Origin: Culex pipiens pallens
Taxonomy: Eukaryota; Arthropoda; Insecta; Diptera; Culicidae
Assembly (NCBI RefSeq): GCF_016801865.2
Contig: NC_068938.1
Coordinates: 128,071,823 to 128,135,822, forward strand
Length of the DNA: 64,000 bases
Direction: 5' to 3'
Under the pieces are notes generated by a model. It had not been told where the DNA came from and did no database searches. It saw only the letters and a list, made by a program, of their open reading frames with translations. The position numbers and the translations under genes are program-made. Below are positions 1-9,343 of this stretch, piece after piece (within the stretch, counting starts at the first letter, position 1; each line of letters begins with the position of its first letter).

Positions 1-410
1 ACTTTTATTAACAAAAGTTACACTAAAAAGTATTTAAATTTTGTTAAATCCATATATTAATACCAAATAACTTTGTATTTTTGGTAAAATGAAGTTTTAA
101 CTCTATAAATATGCCAAAAATCACTTTTAATTCATGTTTTGAAAGATTTACATCGACTTTGAAAAGTTTATCGAAGAAAAATCAATGTGTCTCATTGTTA
201 CCCATGGGCTGAAATGAGTGGGGAACAATGAGACAGCCCTGGATTCTGAGTATATTCAAAATTTTGGCCAAATCTAATGAAAGGACATTGTAGCCCAACT
301 CAATCCCTATGGAACGTCGAAAGAAATTTGAAGAAATATTAGTTTTCGTGTAAATGGCAGCCTACTAGCGAAAAAGTATTTTTTGTCCACTTTTACACCC
401 CAGAATCAAA
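1..410. other. Left flank of LTR element, no gene seen
   Basis: AT-rich single-copy-looking DNA with no convincing reading frame. It contains an inverted pair of a 12-base word (188-199 and 224-235, TGTCTCATTGTT and its complement). A related word recurs beyond the LTR element near 9478-9502, so the pre-insertion locus may have carried an old small inverted-repeat element. Confidence 0.5.
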
Positions 411-414
411 CATT

Positions 415-693
415 TGTGGCGACCCTTGCGCCCCAATTTCTCCTACGCCGAATGAAGCAGACGATAAGCAACATACAACTGTTTGTCTACTGATACCTAT
501 TGTTATCCATCGTCTCTTCATCTGTGCACTCTGCACACGAACGATCGTATGGCTTGCGAGCCGATCGTAGATCACACCACAGCTAGTCAATAAACGACAA
601 CTGTCCGAGACGGACGTAAAGGAATCGTCGCGTGTATTTATTCGAGTTTCTTTTACTCGTCCGAACATAATTAATATAGCTCACCTAGCTATA
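415..693 (+). repeat. 5' LTR
   Basis: 279 bp beginning TGTGGCGACC and ending CACCTAGCTATA. A polyadenylation-type AATAAA lies at 599-604. The end is not the usual CA, so the boundary was set by where the two LTR copies stop matching. The partner is at 9065-9343. Confidence 0.93.
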
Positions 694-695
694 AC

Positions 696-713
696 TGGTC
701 ACCCCCGAACGAG
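696..713 (+). other. Candidate primer-binding site
   Basis: TGGTCACCCCCGAACGAG starts 2 bp after the 5' LTR. It loosely resembles the complement of a tRNA-Trp 3' end (TGGTGACCCCGACGTG), which is the primer known for CsRN1-type elements, but has several mismatches, so the tRNA assignment is tentative. Confidence 0.45.
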
Positions 714-889
714 AACCATTTAGAGGCAAACTTGCCAGAAATCCACGGAAAGTGAACCCCTTAAAAAACCACGTGAAGTGAACCGGTGTCGCTTGTGCAC
801 CCAATAGTGAAAGTGCAAACAAAAATTGCATCCAAAATTTAAAGTGTAAAAAAAAAAAAGAAAAATTACGCCCAAAGAAGTAGCGTGAA

Positions 890-1681
890 ATGGCAAAGTG
901 CGATAAAAGCCAAGTTGATAACGCACGAAAAGTGCGGTTTGATGGTGAAAATTTTAAGAGTGAAGAAAATACAATGGCGCCCCTTGGCGAGCCCCCAACA
1001 CAGATGAGCCGTTCGCTGTCGGACAGAATAGCTGAACTGTCCCAGCAATTGAACGACGCACTGTCTTGCCAGCCACATGGGCAATCGAACCGTCGTTGGA
1101 TCTGCTGGCTTCATTCTCAGTACGGTTTCCAAGCACGGAAATGTGAGAAGTTTAAAGCTAACAATTCTTGCGTGCCATGCATATTTTACCCCAAACCATA
1201 CGGTAAGTCACCCGCTCATTGCGAACCGATTGTTCTCAAGAATTCCGCCATTTGCGAACCCGAAGAATCAACTTCTTCATCCACAACAAGTGAACCCTGC
1301 TCAAGCAAATAAAAAATTTCCACTTTATGTGAACCTTTTCAAAGTAATCATACCACTTTAAGTGAACCTAAACAAATTAGCGAATCCAAACATTCCCTCT
1401 CGAGTAAATTTGATCGACAATATCGATTAAACAAATCCACATTCAGTGAACCAAAGTCAACTCAACCAACCACCTTTGGTGAACCCTATCAAAGATCAGA
1501 AATAAACCAATCCACCCTGAGTGAACTTGATCAATCAAAGAAAACCACTTCATGTGAACCAAAACATTCGAAAATTCCCACTTTTAGTGAACCTTCACAA
1601 GTAAACTTAACCAGCAAATATCTGAACCATCAACCAGTTAACATACAACGAATCCATATTCACGACCAAAAGTCGTCATGA
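890..1681 (+). pseudogene. gag of the LTR element, short and interrupted by one stop
   Basis: The frame opens at ATG 890, runs 140 codons to a TAA at 1310-1312, then stays open in the same frame to TGA at 1679-1681. The first part holds a Cys/His motif (C-W-L-H, then Y-G, then K-C) typical of the C-terminal part of Gag in CsRN1-like elements. Only about 65 residues precede it, so most of the usual N-terminal Gag appears to be deleted. Past the stop, the frame is a low-complexity linker with repeated Ser-Glu-Pro (SEP). The stop could be a point mutation in a Lys codon or a readthrough site. The open frame after it suggests it is young. The last residues before 1679 look like the entry into the protease. 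Confidence 0.75.
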
Positions 1682-1766
1682 AATATTGTAGCTTTCGCTA
1701 TTCAGTGATTTCAAATGTAGGAGGTCCTACATGTACAAAAGGGAAAAGGGATACCTTAAAACTAAC

Positions 1767-4427
1767 TTATAAACTATATAAAGAGCGGATCAATGCAGCT
1801 GAAGACTGCAATGATTTTTGTCGAAATGCATCAATTATCTTATTGGACATAACATCCAAAGTGTCAACTTCGGCTAATTGATGAAGTTCACTGGTGCTGA
1901 ACCAGGGAGGAAGTTTCAGAATCATTTTCAGAATTTTGTTCTGAATCCTCTGAAGTTTTTTCTTCCTGGTTAAGCAACAGCTTGTCCAAATCGGCACAGC
2001 ATAAAGCATGGCAGGTCTGAAAATTTGTTTATAAATTAACAGTTTATTCTTGAGACAAAGTCTAGAATTCCTGTTTATAAGTGGATACAAACATTTAATA
2101 TATTTGTTACATTTAACCTGGATACTTTCAATGTGATCCTTGTAAGTAAGGTTTTTGTCAAAACCAAGTCCAAGATATTTCACTTGATCCTCCCACTTTA
2201 AATTTACCTCATTCATCTTTATAATGTGATGACTTTTTGGTTTAAGAAAATCAGCCCTTGGTTTGTGAGGGAAAATAATAAGTTGAGTTTTTGCAGCATT
2301 TGGAGTAATTTTCCATTCTTTCAAATAAGAATTGAAAATATCCAAGCTTTTTTGTAATCTTCTTGTGATGACACGAAGGCTTCTGCCTTTGGCGGAGATG
2401 CTTGTGTCATCAGCAAAAAGTGATTTCTGACATCCTGGGGACAAATCAGGCAAGTCAGAAGTAAAAATATTGTATAAAATTGGACCCAAAATGCTTCCTT
2501 GAGGGACGCCAGCACGTACAGGTAGTTGATCAGATTTGCTATTCTGATAACATACCTGCAGAGTACGATCCGTCAAATAATTTTGAATAATTTTCACGAT
2601 ATAAATCGGAAAATTAAACCTTTTCAATTTCGCAATCAAACCTTTATGCCAAACACTGTCAAATGCTTTTTCTATGTCTAGAAGAGCAGCGCCAGTAGAA
2701 TAGCCCTCAGATTTGTTGCTTCGAATTAAATTTGAAACTCTCAACAACTGATGAGTAGTTGAATGCCCAAGGCGAAATCCAAACTGCTCATCAGCGAAAA
2801 TTGAATTTTCATTAATGTGCGTCATCATTCTATTAAGAATTATTCTTTCGAATAATTTACTAATAGATGAAAGCAAACTAATGGGCCGATAGCTTGAGGC
2901 TTCAGCAGGATTTTTATCCGGTTTCAAAATCGGAATTACTTTGGCATTTTTCCAACTACTGGGAAAATATGCCAAATCCAAACATTTGTTGAAAATTTTG
3001 ACCAAGCAACTTAAAGTTGCTTCTGGTAATTTTTTAATTAAAATGTAAAAAATGCCATCCTCACCAGGGGCTTTCATATTTTTAAATTTTTTGATAATAG
3101 ATTTTATTTCATTCAGATCCGTATTAAAAACTTCATCTGATGAAAATTCTTGTTCAACAATATTCTGAAATTCTATTGAAATTTGATCTTCAATAGGACT
3201 CAAAACATTCAAGTTGAAATTATGAGCACTCTCAAACTGCTGAGCAAGTTTTTGAGCTTTTTCCCCATTAGTTAATAGAATATTATCACCATCTTTTAAA
3301 GAAGGGATGGGTTTTTGAGGTTTCTTAAGAACCTTAGAAAGTTTCCAAAAAGGTTTGGAATAAGGTTTAATTTGTTCTACATCTCTTGCGAACTTTTCAT
3401 TTCGCAGGAGAGTGAATCTGTGGTCAATAACCTTTTGCAAATCTTTTTGAATTCGCTTCAGTGCAGGATCACGAGAACGTTGATACTGTCTTCGGCGAAC
3501 ATTTTTCAGACGAATCAGAAGCTGAAGATCGTCATCAATAATGGGAGAATCAAATTTGACTTGGACTTTAGGAATAGCAATATTCCTAGCATCCAAAATT
3601 GCATTAGTTAAAGATTCCAAGGCTGAATCAATATCAGCTTTGGTTTCTAAAACAAAATCATGATTTAAATTATTCTCAATATGATGCTGATACCTGTCCC
3701 AATTAGCTTTGTGGTAATTAAACACAGAACTATTGGGTCTGGTAACTGCTTCATGAGAAAGTGAAAAAGTTACTGGAAGATGATCAGAATCAAAATCAGA
3801 ATGAGTCACTAAAGGACCACAATACTGACTTTGATTTGTCAACACCAAATCAATTGTTGATGGATTTCTAACAGAAGAAAAGCAAGTTGGCCCATTCGGG
3901 TATAAAACCGAATAAAGACCAGAAGTGCAATCTCTGAACAGAATTTTACCATTGGAATTTACTTTTGAATTATTCCAAGATTGGTGTTTGGCATTAAAAT
4001 CACCGATGATCAAAAATCGAGATCTATGCCGAGTAAGTTTATTCAAATCCCCTTTGAAATAATTTTTATTTTCCCCAGTGCATTGGAATGGCAAATATGC
4101 AGCTGCAATCATAATTTTCCCAAAAGAAGTTTCAAGTTCAATGCCCAAACTTTCAATAACTTTTAACTTAAAGTCACGTAACGTGCTATAAGTCATATTA
4201 CGGTGGATAACTATTGCAACTCCACCGCCATTTCGATTCATTCGGTTATTGGTTATAACTTTATAATCTGGATCACTTTTCAAATAAGTGCCAGTTTTTA
4301 AAAATGTTTCGGTTATAACAGCAACATGCACGTTATGAACTCGTAAAAAGTTGAAAAATTCATTTTCTTTCGCTTTTAAAGAGCGAGCATTAAAATTCAT
4401 AATATTGATGGAATTACTTAGATCCAT
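1767..4427 (-). CDS. LINE ORF2: apurinic endonuclease and reverse transcriptase
   Basis: 886 residues, uninterrupted. The endonuclease domain (about 1-225) shows N13, E40, GDFNAKH at 142-148 and SDHLP at 214-218, the usual APE-type catalytic positions. The RT domain (about 490-760) shows YRPISLL near 513, LLDIEKAFD at 582-590, GVPQGSILGP at 640-649 and the active-site FADD at 671-674. The protein nicks target DNA and copies the element RNA by target-primed reverse transcription. The ATG at 4427 lies 14 bp inside the end of ORF1, an overlap usual in this clade. All key residues are present, so it may encode an active enzyme. Confidence 0.93.
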   Translation of the reverse strand: MDLSNSINIMNFNARSLKAKENEFFNFLRVHNVHVAVITETFLKTGTYLKSDPDYKVITNNRMNRNGGGVAIVIHRNMTYSTLRDFKLKVIESLGIELETSFGKIMIAAAYLPFQCTGENKNYFKGDLNKLTRHRSRFLIIGDFNAKHQSWNNSKVNSNGKILFRDCTSGLYSVLYPNGPTCFSSVRNPSTIDLVLTNQSQYCGPLVTHSDFDSDHLPVTFSLSHEAVTRPNSSVFNYHKANWDRYQHHIENNLNHDFVLETKADIDSALESLTNAILDARNIAIPKVQVKFDSPIIDDDLQLLIRLKNVRRRQYQRSRDPALKRIQKDLQKVIDHRFTLLRNEKFARDVEQIKPYSKPFWKLSKVLKKPQKPIPSLKDGDNILLTNGEKAQKLAQQFESAHNFNLNVLSPIEDQISIEFQNIVEQEFSSDEVFNTDLNEIKSIIKKFKNMKAPGEDGIFYILIKKLPEATLSCLVKIFNKCLDLAYFPSSWKNAKVIPILKPDKNPAEASSYRPISLLSSISKLFERIILNRMMTHINENSIFADEQFGFRLGHSTTHQLLRVSNLIRSNKSEGYSTGAALLDIEKAFDSVWHKGLIAKLKRFNFPIYIVKIIQNYLTDRTLQVCYQNSKSDQLPVRAGVPQGSILGPILYNIFTSDLPDLSPGCQKSLFADDTSISAKGRSLRVITRRLQKSLDIFNSYLKEWKITPNAAKTQLIIFPHKPRADFLKPKSHHIIKMNEVNLKWEDQVKYLGLGFDKNLTYKDHIESIQVKCNKYIKCLYPLINRNSRLCLKNKLLIYKQIFRPAMLYAVPIWTSCCLTRKKKLQRIQNKILKMILKLPPWFSTSELHQLAEVDTLDVMSNKIIDAFRQKSLQSSAALIRSLYSL

Positions 4428-5811
4428 GATTAAACTTCAGGGTAAGAACAACATCATTCGCAAATTTTAATCCAATCTGGATAGCTTCCATCATGGATGT
4501 AGCATTACTCAATGTTTGAATCAAACCAAACAGCGAGTTTTGCAAAAAAGTCATTTTTTCAAACGTAACATCGCCGAGATCAGAAGATCCCAAAGCGTTG
4601 CCAGCAGAAAAATTTTCAAATGAGATTTGAGGTACCTGCCCAATTTCAGAAAGATTGGTAGAGGATTTAAAATTCGTGGATGAACCCGAGACGACGTTAG
4701 CATAAGAAATGCCATTGTTGTTACCTAACTTTTCCACGGTAGGGGTATTTCTAGAATTGTTCGAGTGAGACAGCACGAACGTTTGATTTAAAGATGCAGG
4801 TACAACCTGACTTTGAGAAAATTTCGGTTTGGATTTCGGCTGATGCTTAGCACGAGAATCCAAAACCTTTTTTCTGATGGGGCAATCCCAGAAATTTGAT
4901 TTGTGATTTCCACCACAATTTGCACATTTAAATTGGGTGACTTCTTTCACGGGACAATTGTCCTTGTCATGAGAAGAATCCCCGCAAACCATGCATTTTG
5001 GAACCATGGCGCAATGATCAGTACCGTGACCGAATGCTTGGCAACGCCGGCACTGGGTCAGATTCTGGCCATTACCGCCATGTTTCTTAAAATGCTCCCA
5101 CTTTACCCGTACATGGAACAAAAACTGAACTTTGTCCAAAAGTTTCAAATTGTTGATTTCATTTCTGTTGAAATGAATCAGATAAAATTGTGAAGTCAAA
5201 CCAAAGCGAGAAATATTCCCGTTTGATTTTTTCTTCATTGGTATTACTTGGGATGGGGCAAAGCCAAGCAACACCTTAAGTTCGTTTTTGATCTCATCCA
5301 CCGACAAGTCGTTGGAGAGACCTTTCAGGACCGCCTTGAATGGGCGAGCATTCTTGGTCTCATACGTGTAGAAATTGTGTTTGTGGTTTTTCAAATAACC
5401 AACAAAAGTTTGGTGATCTTGTAAAGATTCCGTCAACAAGCGACATTCTCCTCTTCGACCAAGCTGGAACGAAACCTTCAAATTGCAAGTTTCCTTGCAA
5501 TTCTTCAGTTGCGTTCGAAAGCTGGCCAAATCGGAGACGGAAGTCACTACAATTGGCGGAGCCTTTACTCGTTTCTCGACGGCAGAAGGCTCAGTACGAG
5601 AAGAAGGTTCCTTGTCATCAGTTTCGGATAAAACACCGAAACTGTTTGTCAATGGAATTGGAGGATTGACCTCACATTCAGAATCAGAATCAGACCTCAG
5701 AAGAGGCTGTTTTCTTTTTCTGTTTCCGTTAGCCGGTTTAGCGTTCAAACGCTTCACCGACGTAACGACCAAATCTTCAGAAGATTTGCGTTTACCTTTG
5801 TTTTGACGCAT
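4414..5811 (-). CDS. LINE ORF1: Gag-like RNA-binding protein with three zinc knuckles
   Basis: 465 residues with a basic N-terminus. A PRE/RRM-like region covers about 147-240. Three knuckles follow: C254-C257-H262-C267, C273-C276-H281-C286 and C296-C299-H303-C310. A Ser/Asn-rich tail comes next. ORF1 proteins of this clade bind element RNA and form ribonucleoprotein particles. The frame is intact from ATG 5811 and overlaps ORF2 by 14 bp. Homology to Jockey/Juan ORF1 is inferred from the knuckle pattern. Confidence 0.9.
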   Translation of the reverse strand: MRQNKGKRKSSEDLVVTSVKRLNAKPANGNRKRKQPLLRSDSDSECEVNPPIPLTNSFGVLSETDDKEPSSRTEPSAVEKRVKAPPIVVTSVSDLASFRTQLKNCKETCNLKVSFQLGRRGECRLLTESLQDHQTFVGYLKNHKHNFYTYETKNARPFKAVLKGLSNDLSVDEIKNELKVLLGFAPSQVIPMKKKSNGNISRFGLTSQFYLIHFNRNEINNLKLLDKVQFLFHVRVKWEHFKKHGGNGQNLTQCRRCQAFGHGTDHCAMVPKCMVCGDSSHDKDNCPVKEVTQFKCANCGGNHKSNFWDCPIRKKVLDSRAKHQPKSKPKFSQSQVVPASLNQTFVLSHSNNSRNTPTVEKLGNNNGISYANVVSGSSTNFKSSTNLSEIGQVPQISFENFSAGNALGSSDLGDVTFEKMTFLQNSLFGLIQTLSNATSMMEAIQIGLKFANDVVLTLKFNHGSK

Positions 5812-5995
5812 TTTGCAAGCAAAGTTCTCTTAAAAAGATGGCTTCGTTTGTAAAATACAACAAAATTTCAGGTGGGGTTAGTCTTGAAAAGACTGTTTAG
5901 AATTTTGGAAAATAACTCAGGTAGTCTTTAAAAAGACTGTGAATTTTGTTTTGAAATAACTCTGAGCTTAGGTAGTAAAAAATACCGCAGCTCTA
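5812..5995 (-). promoter_or_regulatory. LINE 5' UTR with a repeated CAGTCTTTT motif
   Basis: On the minus strand the leader has two related blocks, each starting ACAGTCTTTT and running into AAGACTA (near 5879-5906 and 5922-5945). The RNA could fold each block as a short hairpin. Jockey-clade elements carry internal promoters in their 5' UTR, so this is the expected promoter position; no core element was identified. Confidence 0.5.
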
Positions 5996-5999
5996 GTGT

Positions 6000-8900
6000 C
6001 CGTTCACCACGAAGGTTCGCAAGACACTGACCATTGCCGACGTTAAGAGTCCCATAATTGGTGCAGACTTTTTGAAACATTACGATTTATTAGTGGATCT
6101 TCGTCGAAGCAAGTTGATCGATAACACGACCAAATTTGAAGTTTGCAACATCAACGCTGTTTCTGAACCTTCGATCAAGACTTTTGACACAAATTCACCA
6201 TTTGCTGAAATTCTTAAAGAATACCAAGACTTAACCATACTTGATATGAACCATAAAGCCACCAAGGCAAACGTCATGCATCAGATCATAACCACAGGGC
6301 AGCCTGTTTTCTGCCATCCACGAAGATTGCCCATCGACAAAATGAATGAGGCCAAAGCCGAATTTAAATTTTTACTAGATCAAGGAATTTGTCAACCTTC
6401 TAAAAGTTGCTGGGCCAGTCCTCTTCATATGGTGAAGAAATCAAACGGGAAATGGCGACCATGTGGTGATTACCGCAATCTAAACGCGATCACCGTTCCC
6501 GATCGATATCCAGTGCCTCATATTCAAGACTTTTCAAACATTTTGCATGGGAAAAAGATATTTTCTTGCATTGATTTGCAACGCGCTTATCACCAGATCC
6601 CTGTCGCGCCGGAAGACATTCCAAAAACTGCCATCACAACCCCTTTCGGTCTTTTTGAATTCAAATACATGACATTCGGGCTAAGAAACGCAGGGCAAAC
6701 CTTACAAAGACACCTTCACGACATTCTTGGCGATCTCGACTTTGTTTTTCCCTATGTCGATGACCTCTGTATCGCGTCTGTCAATATCGCGCAACACAAG
6801 GAACAACTCCGCACGGTATTCGAACGGTTGAGACAAAATGGTCTCACCATCAATGCCGGCAAGTGTCAAATTGGACTCCCGAAAGTCGAGTTCCTTGGTC
6901 ATCTCATCACCGCTGAAGGAATCAAGCCGAAGCCAGACAAAGTTAAAGCAATCATGGATTTCCCACGACCCACCGTGGCCAAGCAGCTCAAGCGCTTCCT
7001 CGGAAGTATAAACTTCTACCGTCGTTTCATTCCTCATGCCGCAGTTCATCAGCAAGTTCTCCACTCCATGACCCAAGGCAACATTAAAAACGACAACACT
7101 CCTCTCCAGTGGACCACAGAAACCAGTGCAGCTTTCGAGAAGTGCAAGCAGGAGCTCGCAAACTGTGCTATCCTCGCTCATCCATCTCCAAATGCAAAAC
7201 TTGCCTTGGAAACCGACGCATCAAGCACAGCCATCGGTGCTGTTCTTCACCAAATCACCGATGAGGGCCCTTTTCCTCTTGCTTTCTTTTCCAAGAAACT
7301 GAGTGAGAGCGAGCAGAAAACGAGCACGTATGACCGAGAACTCTTAGGAATCTACGAAGCGATAAAGCACTTCAAGGATGTTTTAGAAGCTCGCGATTTT
7401 TGCATCTACACCGATCACAAACCTCTTACTACAGCATTCCAACAGCGACCAGAAAGAGCTAACCCTACTCAGCTACGCAGGCTCAGTTTTATCAGCGAGT
7501 ATACGACAGACGTGCGTCACGTGCCCGGCGACGATAACAAAGTTGCGGACATGCTGAGCCGTATTGAATCGATCGCTTCAACGGATTCAATCAACTTTGA
7601 CCTCATGGCAGAACAACAAAAAACCGATCCCGAACTAGAAACCTTTTTAAAGAACCCCCCAACCAGCACTACGCTGAACCTCAAGGCACTCAAGTCGCCT
7701 ATTTCAAAATCCCCGATCTACTGCGACGTGTCTACCGGAGTGATTCGTCCATTTGTACCAGCACAGCTTCGACGCAGCGTTATCCAGAAACTCCACAGTG
7801 CATCTCATCCTGGAGTACGAGCAACCACCGCATTGGTCTCGGAACGTTACGTGTGGCCAAACTTACGACGAGATTGCAGGGATTTCGTCACAAAATGTAT
7901 TCCTTGCCAAAAGTCGAAGATTCATCGAAACAATCGATCACCAATTTCGCAGATTGCTACCCCAGATGGCCGTTTTTCCCATGTCCACATGGACCTCATT
8001 GGTCCATTACCGCCGTCGGAAGGCAATGCATATTGTCTCACCCTGATAGACAAGTTCACGAGGTGGCCGGAAATCATCCCAATTCCAAACATGACAGCGC
8101 ATACAGTCGCTCGTGCTTTCGTCGCTGGTTGGATCGCCAGATTTGGTGTACCAACTACCGTGACAACCGACCTTGGACGACAATTCGAGTCCGAACTTTT
8201 CCGAACGCTAACGCAGATGCTTGGAATTACCCACTTGCGGACGACTCCGTACCATCCACAGGCAAATGGTCAAATTGAACGAGTACACCGTCAAGCGAAA
8301 GCCGCCATCATGTGCCATCAAACTTTAAGCTGGACAGAAGTACTTCCACTCGTACTTCTCGGAATGCGTTCAACGCTGAAGGAAGACCTGCAAGCAACAG
8401 CAGCTGATCTTGTCTACGGAACATCTTTGCGTTTGCCTGGCGATTTTTTCTCATCGGATGAATCAAAATTACCCACACCAGAATTTGTAACCGATCTGAA
8501 ATCAACCATGGAAAAATTACGTCCAACGCCCACTTCCAACCATTCGAAAGGAACAACATTCGTGCAGAAGGAGTTGGACACCTGCACTCACGTGTTTGTG
8601 AGAGTTGGAGCCATAAAGCCTCCGCTCACACAACCGTACACCGGACCTCATAAAGTTATACGCCGAAAGGGAAAAGTTTTCATAGTCGAAATAAATGGCA
8701 AACATTGTCCAATCTCCGTCGACCGTCTTAAGGCAGCATTTACCCAAGCTGAAGACGAACCAATCCGAGCAAAAGCTCAACCTAAAACCTCCGGATCATC
8801 CGAACCCCCCAGAACATCTGAACCAAGAAAAACTCCGTCCAGAAAATCTGAACCCAAATCTAAACCCAGTTTATCTGAACCCAGACTTCGAACCAGTTTA

Positions 8901-9053
8901 TCTGAACCAAAATCATTCAAACCCCTAAAATCTGTAATCAGAACCACTAAAACTAACGATGCTGAACCAACTACAGCACCATCAGACCAGAGTACCTACA
9001 GAACCAGATCAGGCCGACAAGTTAGATTTCCCCGGCAATATTGGAAAATCTAA
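6000..9053 (+). CDS. Pol of the LTR element (protease remnant, RT, RNase H, integrase)
   Basis: Open from about 5997 to TAA 9051-9053. It starts inside the protease C-terminus (IIGADFL at about 6054), and the catalytic Asp-Thr/Ser-Gly part is absent. Counting from codon 6072, RT has YVDD at 228-231, RNase H has LETDASS near 377, and integrase has an HHCC finger near 588-625 and catalytic D641, D700 and E736 (58 and 35 residues between them). A GPY/F-type module (QPYTGPHKV) lies near 853. The tail is rich in Ser-Glu-Pro repeats. There are no stops or frameshifts in RT-RNaseH-IN. No true start codon is available, as expected for a Gag-Pol fusion cut by the nested LINE. Confidence 0.92.
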   Translation, partial: PFTTKVRKTLTIADVKSPIIGADFLKHYDLLVDLRRSKLIDNTTKFEVCNINAVSEPSIKTFDTNSPFAEILKEYQDLTILDMNHKATKANVMHQIITTGQPVFCHPRRLPIDKMNEAKAEFKFLLDQGICQPSKSCWASPLHMVKKSNGKWRPCGDYRNLNAITVPDRYPVPHIQDFSNILHGKKIFSCIDLQRAYHQIPVAPEDIPKTAITTPFGLFEFKYMTFGLRNAGQTLQRHLHDILGDLDFVFPYVDDLCIASVNIAQHKEQLRTVFERLRQNGLTINAGKCQIGLPKVEFLGHLITAEGIKPKPDKVKAIMDFPRPTVAKQLKRFLGSINFYRRFIPHAAVHQQVLHSMTQGNIKNDNTPLQWTTETSAAFEKCKQELANCAILAHPSPNAKLALETDASSTAIGAVLHQITDEGPFPLAFFSKKLSESEQKTSTYDRELLGIYEAIKHFKDVLEARDFCIYTDHKPLTTAFQQRPERANPTQLRRLSFISEYTTDVRHVPGDDNKVADMLSRIESIASTDSINFDLMAEQQKTDPELETFLKNPPTSTTLNLKALKSPISKSPIYCDVSTGVIRPFVPAQLRRSVIQKLHSASHPGVRATTALVSERYVWPNLRRDCRDFVTKCIPCQKSKIHRNNRSPISQIATPDGRFSHVHMDLIGPLPPSEGNAYCLTLIDKFTRWPEIIPIPNMTAHTVARAFVAGWIARFGVPTTVTTDLGRQFESELFRTLTQMLGITHLRTTPYHPQANGQIERVHRQAKAAIMCHQTLSWTEVLPLVLLGMRSTLKEDLQATAADLVYGTSLRLPGDFFSSDESKLPTPEFVTDLKSTMEKLRPTPTSNHSKGTTFVQKELDTCTHVFVRVGAIKPPLTQPYTGPHKVIRRKGKVFIVEINGKHCPISVDRLKAAFTQAEDEPIRAKAQPKTSGSSEPPRTSEPRKTPSRKSEPKSKPSLSEPRLRTSLSEPKSFKPLKSVIRTTKTNDAEPTTAPSDQSTYRTRSGRQVRFPRQYWKI

Positions 9054-9061
9054 GGGGGGAG
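9052..9061 (+). other. Polypurine tract
   Basis: AAGGGGGGAG directly after the pol stop and 3 bp before the 3' LTR: the priming site for plus-strand DNA synthesis. Confidence 0.85.
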
Positions 9062-9064
9062 TAC

Positions 9065-9343
9065 TGTGGCGACCCTTGCGCCCCAATTTCTCCTACGCCG
9101 AATGAAGCAGACGATAAGCAACATACAACTGTTTGTCTACTGATACCTATTGTTATCCATCGTCTCTTCATCTGTGCACTCTGCACACGAACGATCGTAT
9201 GGCTTGCGAGCCGATCGTAGATCACACCACAGCTAGTCAATAAACGACAACTGTCCGAGACGGACGTAAAGGAATCGTCGCGTGTATTTATTCGAGTTTC
9301 TTTTACTCGTCCGAACATAATTAATATAGCTCACCTAGCTATA
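9065..9343 (+). repeat. 3' LTR
   Basis: Reads identically to 415-693 over 279 bp, including AATAAA at 9249-9254. It is followed by CATT, the candidate target duplication. Lack of visible divergence implies a recent insertion. Confidence 0.93.

Larger units (their letters stand above)
1675..5995 (-). mobile_element. Jockey-like non-LTR retrotransposon (LINE) nested in the LTR element
   Basis: Two overlapping open frames on the minus strand (a zinc-knuckle Gag-like ORF1, then an endonuclease-RT ORF2) make a complete Jockey-clade coding layout of the Juan kind known from mosquitoes. The 5' UTR lies at about 5812-5995 and the 3' UTR below 1767. Boundaries are approximate: the left edge is where the gag/protease frame breaks (1675-1681) and the right edge is just before the protease frame resumes (about 5997). 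I found no target-site duplication and no clear poly-A tail. Between the two flanks, part of the LTR element's protease is missing, so the insertion probably came with a deletion. Confidence 0.88.
415..9343 (+). mobile_element. Ty3-type LTR retrotransposon, disrupted by a nested LINE
   Basis: An 8.9-kb element bounded by two 279-bp LTRs that look identical by eye and by a candidate 4-bp target duplication, CATT (411-414 and 9344-9347). Inside are a primer-binding-like site, a short gag frame, a pol frame with RT, RNase H and integrase, and a polypurine tract. The order RT-RNaseH-IN is Ty3/gypsy type. The sequence around the end of the protease (IIGADFL) and a Gag motif of the form C-W-x-H-x-x-Y-G-x-x-A-x-K-C recall the CsRN1 clade; that clade call is from memory. 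Gag is short, has an in-frame stop, and the front of the protease is missing where the LINE sits, so this copy cannot make its full protein set. Confidence 0.93.

Noticed and set aside
393..668. 91-codon minus-strand frame in the 5' LTR, repeated at 9022-9318
   Set aside because: It lies antisense in both LTRs, has no domain, and its repetition is due to LTR identity.
1675..5995. Target-site duplication around the nested LINE
   Set aside because: I compared both junctions and found no shared word long enough to support one.
6702..7181. 159-codon minus-strand frame
   Set aside because: Shadow of the RT region of pol.
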